39,809 nt of DNA. Origin: JBCBXA01 sp039816825 (GTDB lineage: Bacteria > Pseudomonadota > Alphaproteobacteria > Rhizobiales > Rhizobiaceae). Location of the stretch: NCBI GenBank assembly GCA_039816825.1, contig JBCBXA010000021.1:1-39809 (forward strand), read 5' to 3'. The translations under genes were made by a program, and so were the position numbers. Positions 7,829-16,286 of this stretch are shown one piece after another; the first letter of the stretch is position 1, and each line of letters opens with the position of its first letter. The notes beneath the pieces are model-generated. The model was not told where the DNA came from and searched no databases. It saw only the letters and a list, made by a program, of their open reading frames with translations.

Positions 7829-10678
7829 TTAGAAGAACCCACCGCGACGTTGCCACCAGCCGCCTTTACGCGGTTTCTTTTCACTATCCTCAGCCTCTTC
7901 TTGAGCGGGGCTCGAGACAACCTCGTCATTCGCCACCGCCGCGGTGACCTCTGCAACGGCTGCTGCAGTTTCCGGTACAGGATCGTCTGCCTTTTTGCGC
8001 CGTGTGGTTCGGCGTGCAGGCTTTGGCGGCTCTTCCGGCTTCGCTTCCGCTTCGGGCGCTTCGGTCGGCGCGGCGGCTTCCTGTTCTTTGGCCGCCGCTT
8101 CCGCAGCCTTGTCGGCTTCGATTTCAGCTTTGGTTCTGCGCTTCCGGCGTGGCTTCTTGGGCTCCTCCGCAGGAGCCTCATCTGTCACCTCTTCTGTGCT
8201 TGCGGTTTCAGTCGCCTCTTCGGTCTTCGCCTTACGGCGACGTGTTGTGCGGCGCGGCTTTGGTGCCGGCTCAGCCTCTTCCGATTGCTCTGGCGCAGAG
8301 CTTTCCACTTCTGCATCAGATGCGTTGTCCTGCTGCTCTCCGGCCTCAGCGCCGGCGTCGGCGTCCGCGTTCACTTCGTCTTTGCGATGGCGACGTCCGC
8401 CACGGCGGCCTCTGCGGCGGCGCTTTGGCCTGTCCTCGCCATCCTCATCTGAAGCTTCTGCGGTGTCTTCCGAACTTTCGTCTTCTGTCTCGCTGTCAGC
8501 AGATGTTTCGGCTGCATTCTTTTTGCCGCCCCGGCGCCTGCGTCTGCGGCGTCCACCGCCTTCACGCTCGCCTTCGCCATCGCTTTCACCGTTCTCCGTG
8601 TGAACGGCTTCTTCTTCATCATCGGCGGCATCTGCCTTGGCCTGCTCGGCCAGTTTGGCGTCGATCCTTGCGTCTTCTTCGTCCTGCAGGCGAATGGAGT
8701 CCGGCTGGACTGTTCCGGTCGCTTGTGGACGCTCCCTCGACGTAACCGGCTCACCCTTTTCGACCTCATATTGCTGAGCGGTCATAGTGGGGTCAGCGGA
8801 GACGGTGACCAGAAGCCCGTAGCGGGTCTCGAGTTCGCTGATCGAGTCGCGTTTGTTGTTTAGGAGGAACAGCGCCATGTCGGCGGGCACACGCACCGCC
8901 ACATCGTTTCGGCCATTCTTGATCATCGCCTCTTCGACGGCGCGGAGGATCTGGAGAGCCAGCACACTGTCGGCACGGATCAGCCCTGTGCCATTGCAGT
9001 GAGGGCAGGTGACTGTGGTTGAGTCCAGAACCGAGGCCCGCAGCCTCTGGCGCGACATTTCCAGCAGTCCGAAATGCGAAATGCGTCCAACCTGAATGCG
9101 GGCGCGGTCGTGCTTCAGGCAGTCCTTGAGTTTCTTCTCGACAGCGCGGTTATTCCGACGCTCATCCATATCGATGAAGTCAATGACCACGAGACCGGCA
9201 AGATCGCGAAGGCGCAGCTGGCGGGCCATTTCTTCAGCCGCCTCAAGGTTGGTCTTGAGTGCGGTTTCCTCAATGGAGTGTTCGCGCGTCGAGCGGCCCG
9301 AGTTCACATCCACAGCCACCAGCGCCTCAGTCTGGTTGATGACCAAATAGCCGCCAGATTTCAGCGTCACCTGCGGCTGCATCATACCATCAAGCTGAGC
9401 TTCGATGCCGTAGCGGGCGAAAAGCGGTGTTGGATCTCGGTAAGGTTTCACGGACGCCGAGTGGCTCGGCATCAGCATCCGCATGAAGTCTTTCGCTTCG
9501 CGGTAGCCGTCTTCGCCGGCGACCAACACGTCGCCGATGTCCTTGTTGAAGAGATCGCGAATGGATCGCTTGATCAGACTGCCTTCTTCATAAACCAGGC
9601 AGGGTGCCGATGACTTAAGGGTCAGGGTACGGACATTCTCCCACAAGCGGGAAAGGTACTCGAAGTCGCGGTTGATCTCTCCGCGAGACCGGCTCGCACC
9701 GGCGGTACGGACGATGACGCCCATGCCCTGGGGCACTTCCAGGTCACCAGCGATGGCCTTGAGGCGCTTGCGGTCCGACGCATTTGTGATCTTGCGGGAA
9801 ATGCCGCCGCCGCGCGGCGTGTTGGGCATGAGTACGCAGTAGCGACCGGCCAATGACAGATAGGTCGTCATGGCCGCGCCCTTGTTGCCGCGCTCTTCCT
9901 TTACAACCTGCACGAGCAGGATCTGTCGGCGCTTGATGACCTCCTGGATTTTGTATGAACGACGCTGGCGCTTGCGGCGCTGAGGCACTTCTTCCAGCGC
10001 ATCGTCAGACCCTACGCTATCGACATCTTCATCATCGGAGTCACCGTCGGACTCGTCATCATCGCCATCAGATGCATCAGCGCCTTCGTCTTCGTCGCCT
10101 GAAGCGTCAGCGGCTGCATTGTCGCCATCGTCTTCGGCAGCGTCTTCGGCTGCCTCATCCTCGGGGGAGGCGGCAGCGCTCTCTCCCTCCGCCTCGATGG
10201 CCTCGGCTGAAGCGGTCTCGGCTTCAGAATTCACATCAGCATCTTCTTCACCGGCTGTGGCGGGCGAAGCGTCTTCGCTAACAGCTTCGTCCTTTGCGCC
10301 AGTATTTTCTGCCTTGGCGCGCGAGCGCCGACGACGGCGCGGCTTTTCAGCCGCCGCATCGTCTTCGGCCTGCTCTGCCTCCTGCTCTTCGCGCTCTTCT
10401 TCCAGCAGCGCTTCGCGGTCAGCGAGGGGGATTTGGTAGTAGTCGGGATGGATTTCCGAGAAAGCGAGGAAGCCATGGCGATTGCCGCCATACTCGATGA
10501 AAGCTGCCTGAAGGCTGGGCTCCACCCTGGTCACTTTCGCCAGATATATATTCCCTCGAATCTGGTGCTTGTCCTGAGATTCGAAGTCGAATTCCTCAAC
10601 CCGGTTGCCTTTCACCACCGCAACCCGGGTCTGTTCCGGGTGGGTGGCATCGATCAACATCTTGTTGTTGCCGGCCAT
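7829..10678 (-). CDS. rne: ribonuclease E
   Basis: This 949-residue endoribonuclease is the scaffold of the RNA degradosome. The N-terminal start (M-L-I-D-A-T-H-P-E) and the S1 domain are split by a roughly 150-residue, very acidic insert (about 91-240) bounded by Arg-rich patches. The S1 fold resumes at S-Y-K-I-Q-E-V-I-K-R-R. The RNase H-like/DNase I-like catalytic core follows, with D457 in V-A-V-D-V-N-S-G-R-S-T and the V-I-D-F-I-D-M-D aspartates at 500-505. The Zn-link cysteines C558-P-H-C561 mediate tetramer formation. From about residue 690 the protein is disordered, alternating acidic stretches with Arg-rich RNA-binding patches, and it ends in W-W-Q-R-R-G-G-F-F. S1 inserts of this kind are known from alphaproteobacterial RNase E such as that of Caulobacter. 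Confidence 0.97.
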   Translation of the reverse strand: MAGNNKMLIDATHPEQTRVAVVKGNRVEEFDFESQDKHQIRGNIYLAKVTRVEPSLQAAFIEYGGNRHGFLAFSEIHPDYYQIPLADREALLEEEREEQEAEQAEDDAAAEKPRRRRRSRAKAENTGAKDEAVSEDASPATAGEEDADVNSEAETASAEAIEAEGESAAASPEDEAAEDAAEDDGDNAAADASGDEDEGADASDGDDDESDGDSDDEDVDSVGSDDALEEVPQRRKRQRRSYKIQEVIKRRQILLVQVVKEERGNKGAAMTTYLSLAGRYCVLMPNTPRGGGISRKITNASDRKRLKAIAGDLEVPQGMGVIVRTAGASRSRGEINRDFEYLSRLWENVRTLTLKSSAPCLVYEEGSLIKRSIRDLFNKDIGDVLVAGEDGYREAKDFMRMLMPSHSASVKPYRDPTPLFARYGIEAQLDGMMQPQVTLKSGGYLVINQTEALVAVDVNSGRSTREHSIEETALKTNLEAAEEMARQLRLRDLAGLVVIDFIDMDERRNNRAVEKKLKDCLKHDRARIQVGRISHFGLLEMSRQRLRASVLDSTTVTCPHCNGTGLIRADSVLALQILRAVEEAMIKNGRNDVAVRVPADMALFLLNNKRDSISELETRYGLLVTVSADPTMTAQQYEVEKGEPVTSRERPQATGTVQPDSIRLQDEEDARIDAKLAEQAKADAADDEEEAVHTENGESDGEGEREGGGRRRRRRRGGKKNAAETSADSETEDESSEDTAEASDEDGEDRPKRRRRGRRGGRRHRKDEVNADADAGAEAGEQQDNASDAEVESSAPEQSEEAEPAPKPRRTTRRRKAKTEEATETASTEEVTDEAPAEEPKKPRRKRRTKAEIEADKAAEAAAKEQEAAAPTEAPEAEAKPEEPPKPARRTTRRKKADDPVPETAAAVAEVTAAVANDEVVSSPAQEEAEDSEKKPRKGGWWQRRGGFF

Positions 10679-10693
10679 AATGATTGTGTCCTG

Positions 10694-10724
10694 ACGCCAA
10701 GCTGAAACACACAGGCGCTGGCGT
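10694..10724 (-). promoter_or_regulatory. hairpin in the rne leader next to the ribosome binding site
   Basis: The inverted repeat ACGCCA (10694-10699) and TGGCGT (10719-10724) forms a 6-bp stem in minus-strand RNA. The stem ends directly beside the sequence CAGGA, the likely Shine-Dalgarno about 10 nt before the rne start codon at 10678. RNase E autoregulates through its 5' leader in enterobacteria; whether this stem has such a role here is inference. Confidence 0.35.
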
Positions 10725-11250
10725 GCGGTGCGAACTTCGCTCCGCCGACATGCGCAAGGTTTCAGTGGCGATTTTGTTGATGGTCTCCTTGAGGACGGCG
10801 AGCGCAGCCAGAAGAATCTCTAGCGAAAAGCGCGGAAGTGATCCGCAGTCGCTGATTCTGAAAGCTGTTGGCGCGCTGCCGTACATGGGAGACGGTTTCT
10901 CAAATATGCGCCGAAGCGCGAAAACATGTGCACCACTTGGTGCCGAATACTTGTGGGTCCGCTGCCGGGAGAGGGAAAAAGGCTGCATCTGCACCGTCCG
11001 ATCATCCCTGGCGCAGCGACTTGCTTGGCCGACGGGTTTCTGAAAACCACAGGCCGAACACAAAACCGCACCATTTGCATGTACGCCTGTTTCCGCCTGA
11101 TAACAAGCAACATTCGCGATTGCTCGGTCAGCCGCGCTGTCGTCGGCCATTTACCGGACAGCAACCAAATATGTTTAGTTTTTGGTAAGAAGTGAGGCGC
11201 GCCAAGCGCTCTCCACATCCCATGCATAGGCGAAACGGAGCCAACCAGCG
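10725..11250. other. long divergent intergenic region between rne and amiC
   Basis: No convincing coding region is found here on either strand; the open frames have no family features and overlap one another. The stretch must contain the divergent promoters for rne (leftward) and amiC (rightward). The most AT-rich part is around 11160-11195, which is suited to a promoter close to amiC. That would leave a leader of up to about 500 nt on the rne mRNA. I see no recognised riboswitch or named RNA family. Confidence 0.6.
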
Positions 11251-12576
11251 TTGATTGACGAACTGCTGAAATCCAGTTCCTTGCTGTGGTTGCTCAGACT
11301 TGGGCGATGCCGCGCCATGTTTGCGCTGAGCTTCGTGATCGCATCCATCGTCCCTTCATTCTCGCTTCTGGCAGCTGAAAGCGTCACGCGCATAGACACG
11401 ATCATTTTGCGCTCCTCACCGGGCGGGTTCTCCGTCATCCTGCGCCCCGCTGCCCGGCAGGATGACCCCGCTGGCACATCGGCGCTGGCACCTGAGTTGG
11501 ATCTTCAGGTTCTTTCAAACCCCGATCGCGTAGTGCTCGACCTCGACAATCTGCAGTTCGATGCGGCCACGAAGGTTGAAACGGAGGCTATCGGCGGAGC
11601 TCACGCCCGGGGCGCTGGTGCCGTGTCCAATATTCAGTTTGGCGCTGATGCTGGCGGCGGCGCTCGCCTGATCGTCGGTCTTTCGCAGCCTGCTCTGCCA
11701 CTCCCTTTGCCAGATGAAGAGACACAAAACGGTCGCGCCTTTGTGCTGGGGCTCAAGCCGATTTCGCGCGACGAGTTCCGTGACGCTGTGGCGCGCAGCG
11801 CCGCCGAACGGCGCGAAGGGCTTCTGGGGCCCCCGGAAGCTGATGAGCCGCAAAGAAGTGACCGGCCTTTCAGCGTTGTGCTTGACCCTGGCCATGGTGG
11901 CATCGACGGAGGCGCAGTCGCGAAGGGCGGTCAGATCGTCGAAAAGAACCTCACCCTCGCCGTTGCCCGAAAGGTGAGGGATGAACTGGAAGCAATGGGC
12001 GGTTTTGACGTTCATCTGACCCGGGATGGCGACAAGTTTCTGAGGTTGTCGCGCCGGGTTGCGGTGGCGCGGGCGCGGAACGCCGACCTGTTCTTATCCA
12101 TACATGCCGACTCATTGCGGCAGGCGGATGTGCGCGGTGCAACCATTTACACTCTGTCTCGAAGGGCCAGTGATGAGGTGTCTGCGGCATTGGCAGCGGC
12201 AGAAAACAAAGCTGATGTAGCCGCCGGGTTTGCCGTTGAGGCCGAGGAGGAAGCTGTCGCCGATATCCTGATAGACTTGGCGCGCCTTGAGACGAAGGGC
12301 TTCAGCCGTCAGTACGCTTCGAAGCTTCTTCGCACGCTGAAGGGCGAAGTCCGCCTGATCAACAATCCACTCAGGTCAGCCGGCTTTCGCGTCCTCAAAG
12401 CTCCCGACGTCCCGTCAGTTCTGCTAGAGATGGGATATCTGTCCAACGCGCAGGACGCAAAAATGCTGGCGAACCCGGCCTGGCAGGACGACAAAGCCAA
12501 ACTCATCGCGAGGTCAATCGCGGCCTATCGCGACAGCCACGGCAAAGCTGAGTTCGATACGGGAACAACACAATGA
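11251..12576 (+). CDS. amiC: N-acetylmuramoyl-L-alanine amidase with AMIN domain
   Basis: This periplasmic zinc amidase cleaves the peptide stem from murein during daughter-cell separation. An N-terminal hydrophobic signal segment is followed by an AMIN-type beta domain (about residues 45-170, with V-V-L-D-L-D). The Amidase_3 domain runs from about 205: V-V-L-D-P-G-H-G-G-I-D-G-G (zinc His), E-K-N-L-T-L (zinc Glu), F-L-S-I-H-A-D-S (zinc His) and the late L-L-E-M-G-Y-L-S-N with catalytic Glu. The start is uncertain. A TTG at 11251 has a GGAG 10 bp upstream, a TTG at 11281 gives a cleaner signal peptide, and the first ATG is at 11317. It is followed by mrcA, so murein cutting and synthesis are paired. 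Confidence 0.95.
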   Translation: MIDELLKSSSLLWLLRLGRCRAMFALSFVIASIVPSFSLLAAESVTRIDTIILRSSPGGFSVILRPAARQDDPAGTSALAPELDLQVLSNPDRVVLDLDNLQFDAATKVETEAIGGAHARGAGAVSNIQFGADAGGGARLIVGLSQPALPLPLPDEETQNGRAFVLGLKPISRDEFRDAVARSAAERREGLLGPPEADEPQRSDRPFSVVLDPGHGGIDGGAVAKGGQIVEKNLTLAVARKVRDELEAMGGFDVHLTRDGDKFLRLSRRVAVARARNADLFLSIHADSLRQADVRGATIYTLSRRASDEVSAALAAAENKADVAAGFAVEAEEEAVADILIDLARLETKGFSRQYASKLLRTLKGEVRLINNPLRSAGFRVLKAPDVPSVLLEMGYLSNAQDAKMLANPAWQDDKAKLIARSIAAYRDSHGKAEFDTGTTQ

Positions 12577-12692
12577 GTGGGAACGCGATGACTTGGTTGC
12601 GAAACCCCATGATGCGTCATGTTTGCGTCCCATTGTTGGCTATGCCCGGTGGGGAGCCGATGTATAACGCTGGCGCGCGAAGCAAAATTGAG

Positions 12693-12708
12693 AAGGCGAC
12701 CCCGCCTT
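12693..12708 (+). terminator. possible weak terminator or attenuator between amiC and mrcA
   Basis: The inverted repeat AAGGCG-ACCC-CGCCTT is followed by T-rich sequence containing two short CTTT runs, within the 181-bp gap between the genes. A second stem, GTGGAT (12722-12727) with ATCCAC (12738-12743), lies just before the mrcA ribosome binding site. Both may tune read-through or translation; neither is a strong terminator. Confidence 0.35.
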
Positions 12709-12757
12709 TGCCTTTGGGGGAGTGGATGTCCCTCGATATCCACCTTAGAGAACAGAC

Positions 12758-15223
12758 ATGATCATTCGTTTTTTGGGATATGTTTTTGGCATCGGTGCCA
12801 TGGGCTTTCTGCTCGTGGCAGTTGCCGTCGCCCTTTATGTCGGCAACGTCACCAAGGACCTTCCGGACATTGAGGTTCTGGCCAGCTACGAGCCCGCCAT
12901 TACGACGCGCATTCACGCTGCCGACGGGCGGTTGATGAAGGAATATGCCACCGAGCGGCGGCTCTATCTGCCGATCCAGGGGGTGCCGGCGCGTGTGAAA
13001 CAGGCGTTCATCTCTGCTGAAGACAAGAATTTCTACGATCACAACGGCATCGACTATCTCGCATTCGGCAAGGCGGGCTTCGACTATTTTCGCGCCAAGC
13101 TGACCGGCCAGTCCATTCGTGCGCGCGGTGCCTCCACCATCACGCAGCAGACAACGAAGAACTTCCTTCTGACATCGGACAGAACCGTTGATCGGAAAAT
13201 CAAGGAAGCCATTCTTGCACTGCGTATTGAGGGTGAGTTCTCAAAGGACCAGATCCTCGAATTGTATCTCAATGAGATCTATTTCGGACTCGGTGCCTAT
13301 GGCATTGCTGGCGCGTCTCTGGCCTATTTCGACAAGTCGGTCAGCGAACTGACCCTTCCCGAGATCGCTTATCTGGCAGCGTTGCCCAAAGGGCCAACCA
13401 ACTATCACCCATTCCGGGAGACTGAGGCTGCCATTGAACGACGCAACTATGTGCTCAACCGCATGGCGGCCAATGGCTACATCACTTTTGACGAGGCTGA
13501 AGAGACGAAGGCCCTTCCGCTGGATGTGAACATCCGGCCACGCGGCAAGGAGCTGCAATACTCTCAGTATTTCACAGAGGAAGTGCGTCGCGAGCTGCAG
13601 GAGCGCTACGGCACGGATGGGCTTTACAAATCCGGTCTGTCGGTGCGCACAACGCTGGATCCCGAACTTCAGGAGGAGGCCCGTGACGCGTTGCTGCGCG
13701 GTCTCATCCGCTACGACATTGGCCGCGGCTATCGCGGACCGGTGGCCAAGGTGGAGATCAACACAGAGGACTGGGCCCAGAGCTTCGGAGATTTTCGTCC
13801 GCTGCCAGACGTGCCTGAGTGGGATCTTGGCATCGTACTCTCCGCTGGAGACAGCAGCGCCGAGGTCGGCATTTACCCCGACCGGCTCCCGTCGGGTCAG
13901 TTTGCCCAGGCGCGGACCGTCGGCACCGTGTCGATGGACAATATGAAATGGGCGCAGCGGGTGCGCATCCCAGGTGAAGAAGGACGAACGGGCAAAACCG
14001 TCGACGCCATTCTGTCCCCCGGTGACCTGATCTATGTTCAAAAATTGGAGGAAGGCGAGGGCGCCTACCGCTTGCGCCAGGCGCCGGAAGTGTCCGGTGC
14101 GCTGGTGGCTATGGATCCCCATACCGGGCGCGTGCTGGCCATGCAGGGCGGCTTCTCCTTTGCCCAGTCGGAGTTCAACCGCGCCACGCAGGCCTTCCGT
14201 CAGCCCGGCTCGTCTTTCAAGCCGTTCGTCTACGCGGCTGCTTTGGACAATGGCTACACCCCATCATCGGTAGTTCTGGATGCGCCAATCCGCATCAATC
14301 AGGGGCGTACGCTGGGCATCTGGGAGCCAAAGAACTATGGCGGCGGCGCTGCCGGGCCATCAACACTGCGCCTCGGTATTGAGAAGTCGCGAAACCTTAT
14401 GACGGTGCGCCTTGCTCAGGATATGAGCATGCGTCTTGTTGCCGAATATGCCGAACGCTTCGGTATTTACGACAAGATGCTGCCCGTGCTTTCCATGTCT
14501 CTTGGTTCGGGCGAAACGACCGTGATGCGCATGGTGTCCGCCTACTCGGTTCTGGCCAATGGCGGCAAGCAGATCACGCCGTCGCTGATCGACCGCATTC
14601 AGGACCGATACGGCAAAACCATCTACCGCCACGAGGGCCGCGTCTGCGAAGGCTGCAATCAGGTTGAGTGGTCCGGGCAGGATGAACCTGTGATTCAGGA
14701 CACGCGCGATCAGGTTCTGGACCCGATGACTGCGTACCAGATCACCTCCATGATGGAGGGTGTCGTAAAGCGCGGGACAGCCGCCGGAAAAATCACCTTC
14801 CCGGGTGATGTGGCTGGCAAAACCGGCACCACGAACGAAGAAAAAGATGCCTGGTTTGTGGGCTACTCCCCCAATCTGGTGACAGGCGTTTATGTCGGCT
14901 TTGACCGCCCGCGCCCTATGGGTCGAGGAAATACGGGCGGCGGTCTGGCCGCGCCCATCTTCAACGACTTCATGACATCGGCACTGGAAGGCACTCCGCC
15001 GCAGGAGTTTCAGGTGCCTGAAGGTCTAAAACTGATCCGCATCAACCAGAAGACAGGTCTCGCCACAACGGCTGAAGGCCCTGGTACGATCCTCGAAGCC
15101 TTCAAGCCGGGCACGCGCCCACCGGACTTTACGTCTGTGATTGGTTTCGCGTCTGAAGCGGGCCTGATGGTCTCGCCGCAAACTGAACGCGCGCGTTCCC
15201 AAGGGGCGGGCGGCCTGTTCTAG
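12758..15223 (+). CDS. mrcA: penicillin-binding protein 1A (bifunctional murein synthase)
   Basis: This 821-residue inner-membrane protein has one N-terminal transmembrane helix (about residues 8-30). The GT51 glycosyltransferase domain carries catalytic E88 in S-A-E-D-K-N-F-Y, G-A-S-T-I-T-Q-Q, R-K-I-K-E-A and the K-D-x-I-L-E-L-Y-L-N-E-I-Y-F-G block. An OB-like insert of the PBP1A type spans about residues 330-440. The transpeptidase domain has the nucleophile S485 in S-S-F-K, the S-R-N motif near 545 and K688-T-G. It polymerises glycan strands and cross-links peptides. The ATG at 12758 follows an AGAGAA element. In related genomes prfB follows directly; here a 5.7-kb block intervenes. Confidence 0.97.
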   Translation: MIIRFLGYVFGIGAMGFLLVAVAVALYVGNVTKDLPDIEVLASYEPAITTRIHAADGRLMKEYATERRLYLPIQGVPARVKQAFISAEDKNFYDHNGIDYLAFGKAGFDYFRAKLTGQSIRARGASTITQQTTKNFLLTSDRTVDRKIKEAILALRIEGEFSKDQILELYLNEIYFGLGAYGIAGASLAYFDKSVSELTLPEIAYLAALPKGPTNYHPFRETEAAIERRNYVLNRMAANGYITFDEAEETKALPLDVNIRPRGKELQYSQYFTEEVRRELQERYGTDGLYKSGLSVRTTLDPELQEEARDALLRGLIRYDIGRGYRGPVAKVEINTEDWAQSFGDFRPLPDVPEWDLGIVLSAGDSSAEVGIYPDRLPSGQFAQARTVGTVSMDNMKWAQRVRIPGEEGRTGKTVDAILSPGDLIYVQKLEEGEGAYRLRQAPEVSGALVAMDPHTGRVLAMQGGFSFAQSEFNRATQAFRQPGSSFKPFVYAAALDNGYTPSSVVLDAPIRINQGRTLGIWEPKNYGGGAAGPSTLRLGIEKSRNLMTVRLAQDMSMRLVAEYAERFGIYDKMLPVLSMSLGSGETTVMRMVSAYSVLANGGKQITPSLIDRIQDRYGKTIYRHEGRVCEGCNQVEWSGQDEPVIQDTRDQVLDPMTAYQITSMMEGVVKRGTAAGKITFPGDVAGKTGTTNEEKDAWFVGYSPNLVTGVYVGFDRPRPMGRGNTGGGLAAPIFNDFMTSALEGTPPQEFQVPEGLKLIRINQKTGLATTAEGPGTILEAFKPGTRPPDFTSVIGFASEAGLMVSPQTERARSQGAGGLF

Positions 15224-15275
15224 GCCTCTCGCTGCAAGCGCGTGCATCTACAGAGTGTTTCATGGGAGTGCCGAT

Positions 15276-15497
15276 ATGAGCCTTGACCGATTGATGCTGA
15301 TCGTTGTCGCCGTGTTGGGGTCGCTTATGGCTCTCGGATGGGTCACGGGCATTGTGACGGCTGCCGTTCAGGTTAGCCCACTCCTTGGCCTGTTTGGCCT
15401 GTGTGTCGTCGGTTTTGCAGGATACATCATCTACCGCGTTATCGCGGAACGCTTGGGCAACCCGGACGACGACAAATATGACAGGGTGGAGAAGTGA
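15276..15497 (+). CDS. small two-helix membrane protein, first gene of the YbjQ cassette
   Basis: This 73-residue protein has two hydrophobic helices (about residues 6-27 and 36-55) separated by a short polar turn, then a charged tail rich in D and K/R. No family is recognised. The ATG at 15276 has a GGGAG ribosome binding site; the GTG at 15255 would add seven residues without one. Its stop codon overlaps the start of the ybjQ-like gene (GTGATG), so translation is probably coupled. The partnership suggests a membrane anchor or partner for the YbjQ-like protein, which is inference only. Confidence 0.75.
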   Translation: MSLDRLMLIVVAVLGSLMALGWVTGIVTAAVQVSPLLGLFGLCVVGFAGYIIYRVIAERLGNPDDDKYDRVEK

Positions 15498-15811
15498 TGC
15501 TGCTGTGCACGACAGACCAGATTCCGGGCTGCGAAATTGCCCAAACCATTGGACTGGTGCGCGGTGCAACCGTGCGCTCCAAACATGTCGGCACGGACAT
15601 TGTGGCGGGTTTGCGCAATCTGGTGGGCGGTGAGCAGACGGGATACACATCCCTGATGGCCGGTGCTCGGGAACAGGCGCTCGACAGATTGCAGGACGAA
15701 GCGCGGGCCATGGGTGCCGACGCCGTGGTGGGCCTGCGGATGGAAACATCAACCATCATGGCCGGTGCGTCTGAAATCGTGGCTTACGGCACCGCCGTTA
15801 AGTTGGCCTAA
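15494..15811 (+). CDS. YbjQ/UPF0145 family protein
   Basis: This 105-residue soluble protein belongs to the YbjQ (UPF0145) family. It shows L-C-T-T-D-x-I-P-G near the start, G-L-V-R-G-A-T-V-R-S-K-H at about 20-31, A-R-E-Q-A-L-D-R-L-x-x-E-A at 57-69 and G-A-D-A-V-V-G-L-R at 74-82. Members form pentameric beta/alpha assemblies. The database label 'heavy-metal-binding' is not well supported and I would not use it. The start is either GTG 15494, overlapping the upstream stop, or ATG 15497. It lies between two tiny membrane proteins on the same strand. Confidence 0.92.
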   Translation: MMLLCTTDQIPGCEIAQTIGLVRGATVRSKHVGTDIVAGLRNLVGGEQTGYTSLMAGAREQALDRLQDEARAMGADAVVGLRMETSTIMAGASEIVAYGTAVKLA

Positions 15812-15817
15812 CGGGCT

Positions 15818-15994
15818 ATGCTGAAAGTTGGCCTTATCGGCATGGCGGTCACGGCGCTGTTGGGCATGACGCCTTTGCTCAGTGCCATTGGCCTGCCGGA
15901 GAGCAGCGCGCAATTCGTTGCCAATCTGGCACTTACCCTGTTTGGCTTTTTTCTCGCAATTTCACTGATTGGCCTGCTGCGCCGCCGCCGCTGA
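15818..15994 (+). CDS. 58-residue two-helix membrane protein, third gene of the YbjQ cassette
   Basis: The start ATG lies 6 bp after the YbjQ-like stop and the frame ends at TGA 15992-15994. The protein has two hydrophobic helices (about residues 5-25 and 34-54) joined by a short polar loop (L-P-E-S-S-A-Q), and it ends in four arginines, the expected cytoplasmic anchor. No family is recognised. The tight spacing, same strand and consistent membrane topology make it a likely real gene despite its size. It probably belongs to the same transcript as the two preceding genes. Confidence 0.6.
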   Translation: MLKVGLIGMAVTALLGMTPLLSAIGLPESSAQFVANLALTLFGFFLAISLIGLLRRRR

Positions 15995-16000
15995 CGTGCG

Positions 16001-16258
16001 CTAGCCCTCCACGGTGAACCGCGCCACAATTTTCCGGGCGAGGGGCGCCACCACCAGCACGGCTGGGAACGCGACCAAAAAGCTGGCGAACCAGTTTTCC
16101 ATCCACAGTGCCAGCAGCCCGTTGGACAGGCCGACCGAGCGAACCGTCGAGATGCCTGAAACGATGAAGCTCATCATCAGCGACAGCATGAAGCTGAATG
16201 CCACCGTGGTGAAACGGGGCGCGATGAATGCACCCCGCTTGGTTTTGACTTCGGTCAT
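16001..16258 (-). CDS. DUF2798 small membrane protein
   Basis: This 85-residue protein has two membrane helices (about residues 17-36 and 58-76). DUF2798 traits are visible: L-M-S-x-x-V-S-G-I-S-T near residue 27 and the W-x-x-S-F-L-V-A-F-P-A-V-L-V-V-A-P-L-A-R block toward the end. Function is unknown. It starts 28 bp after the pirin gene on the same strand and is likely co-transcribed with it. Its 3' end lies 7 bp from the convergent 58-residue membrane protein, leaving no room for a separate terminator. Confidence 0.85.
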   Translation of the reverse strand: MTEVKTKRGAFIAPRFTTVAFSFMLSLMMSFIVSGISTVRSVGLSNGLLALWMENWFASFLVAFPAVLVVAPLARKIVARFTVEG

Positions 16259-16286
16259 CGATCGAGCTCTTTGAGGCTCTTCGGCA

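Noticed and set aside
7944..8603. plus-strand Ser/Ala-rich frames opposite the 3' part of rne, and similar frames at 10119-10439
   Set aside because: They are antisense of the acidic and Arg-rich low-complexity parts of RNase E and are not protein-like.
13241..14122. 293-codon minus-strand open frame inside mrcA
   Set aside because: It is a shadow of the PBP1A gene with no recognisable motif.
15494..15811. heavy-metal-binding function for the YbjQ-like protein
   Set aside because: The database label is not supported by conserved Cys/His ligands in this sequence.
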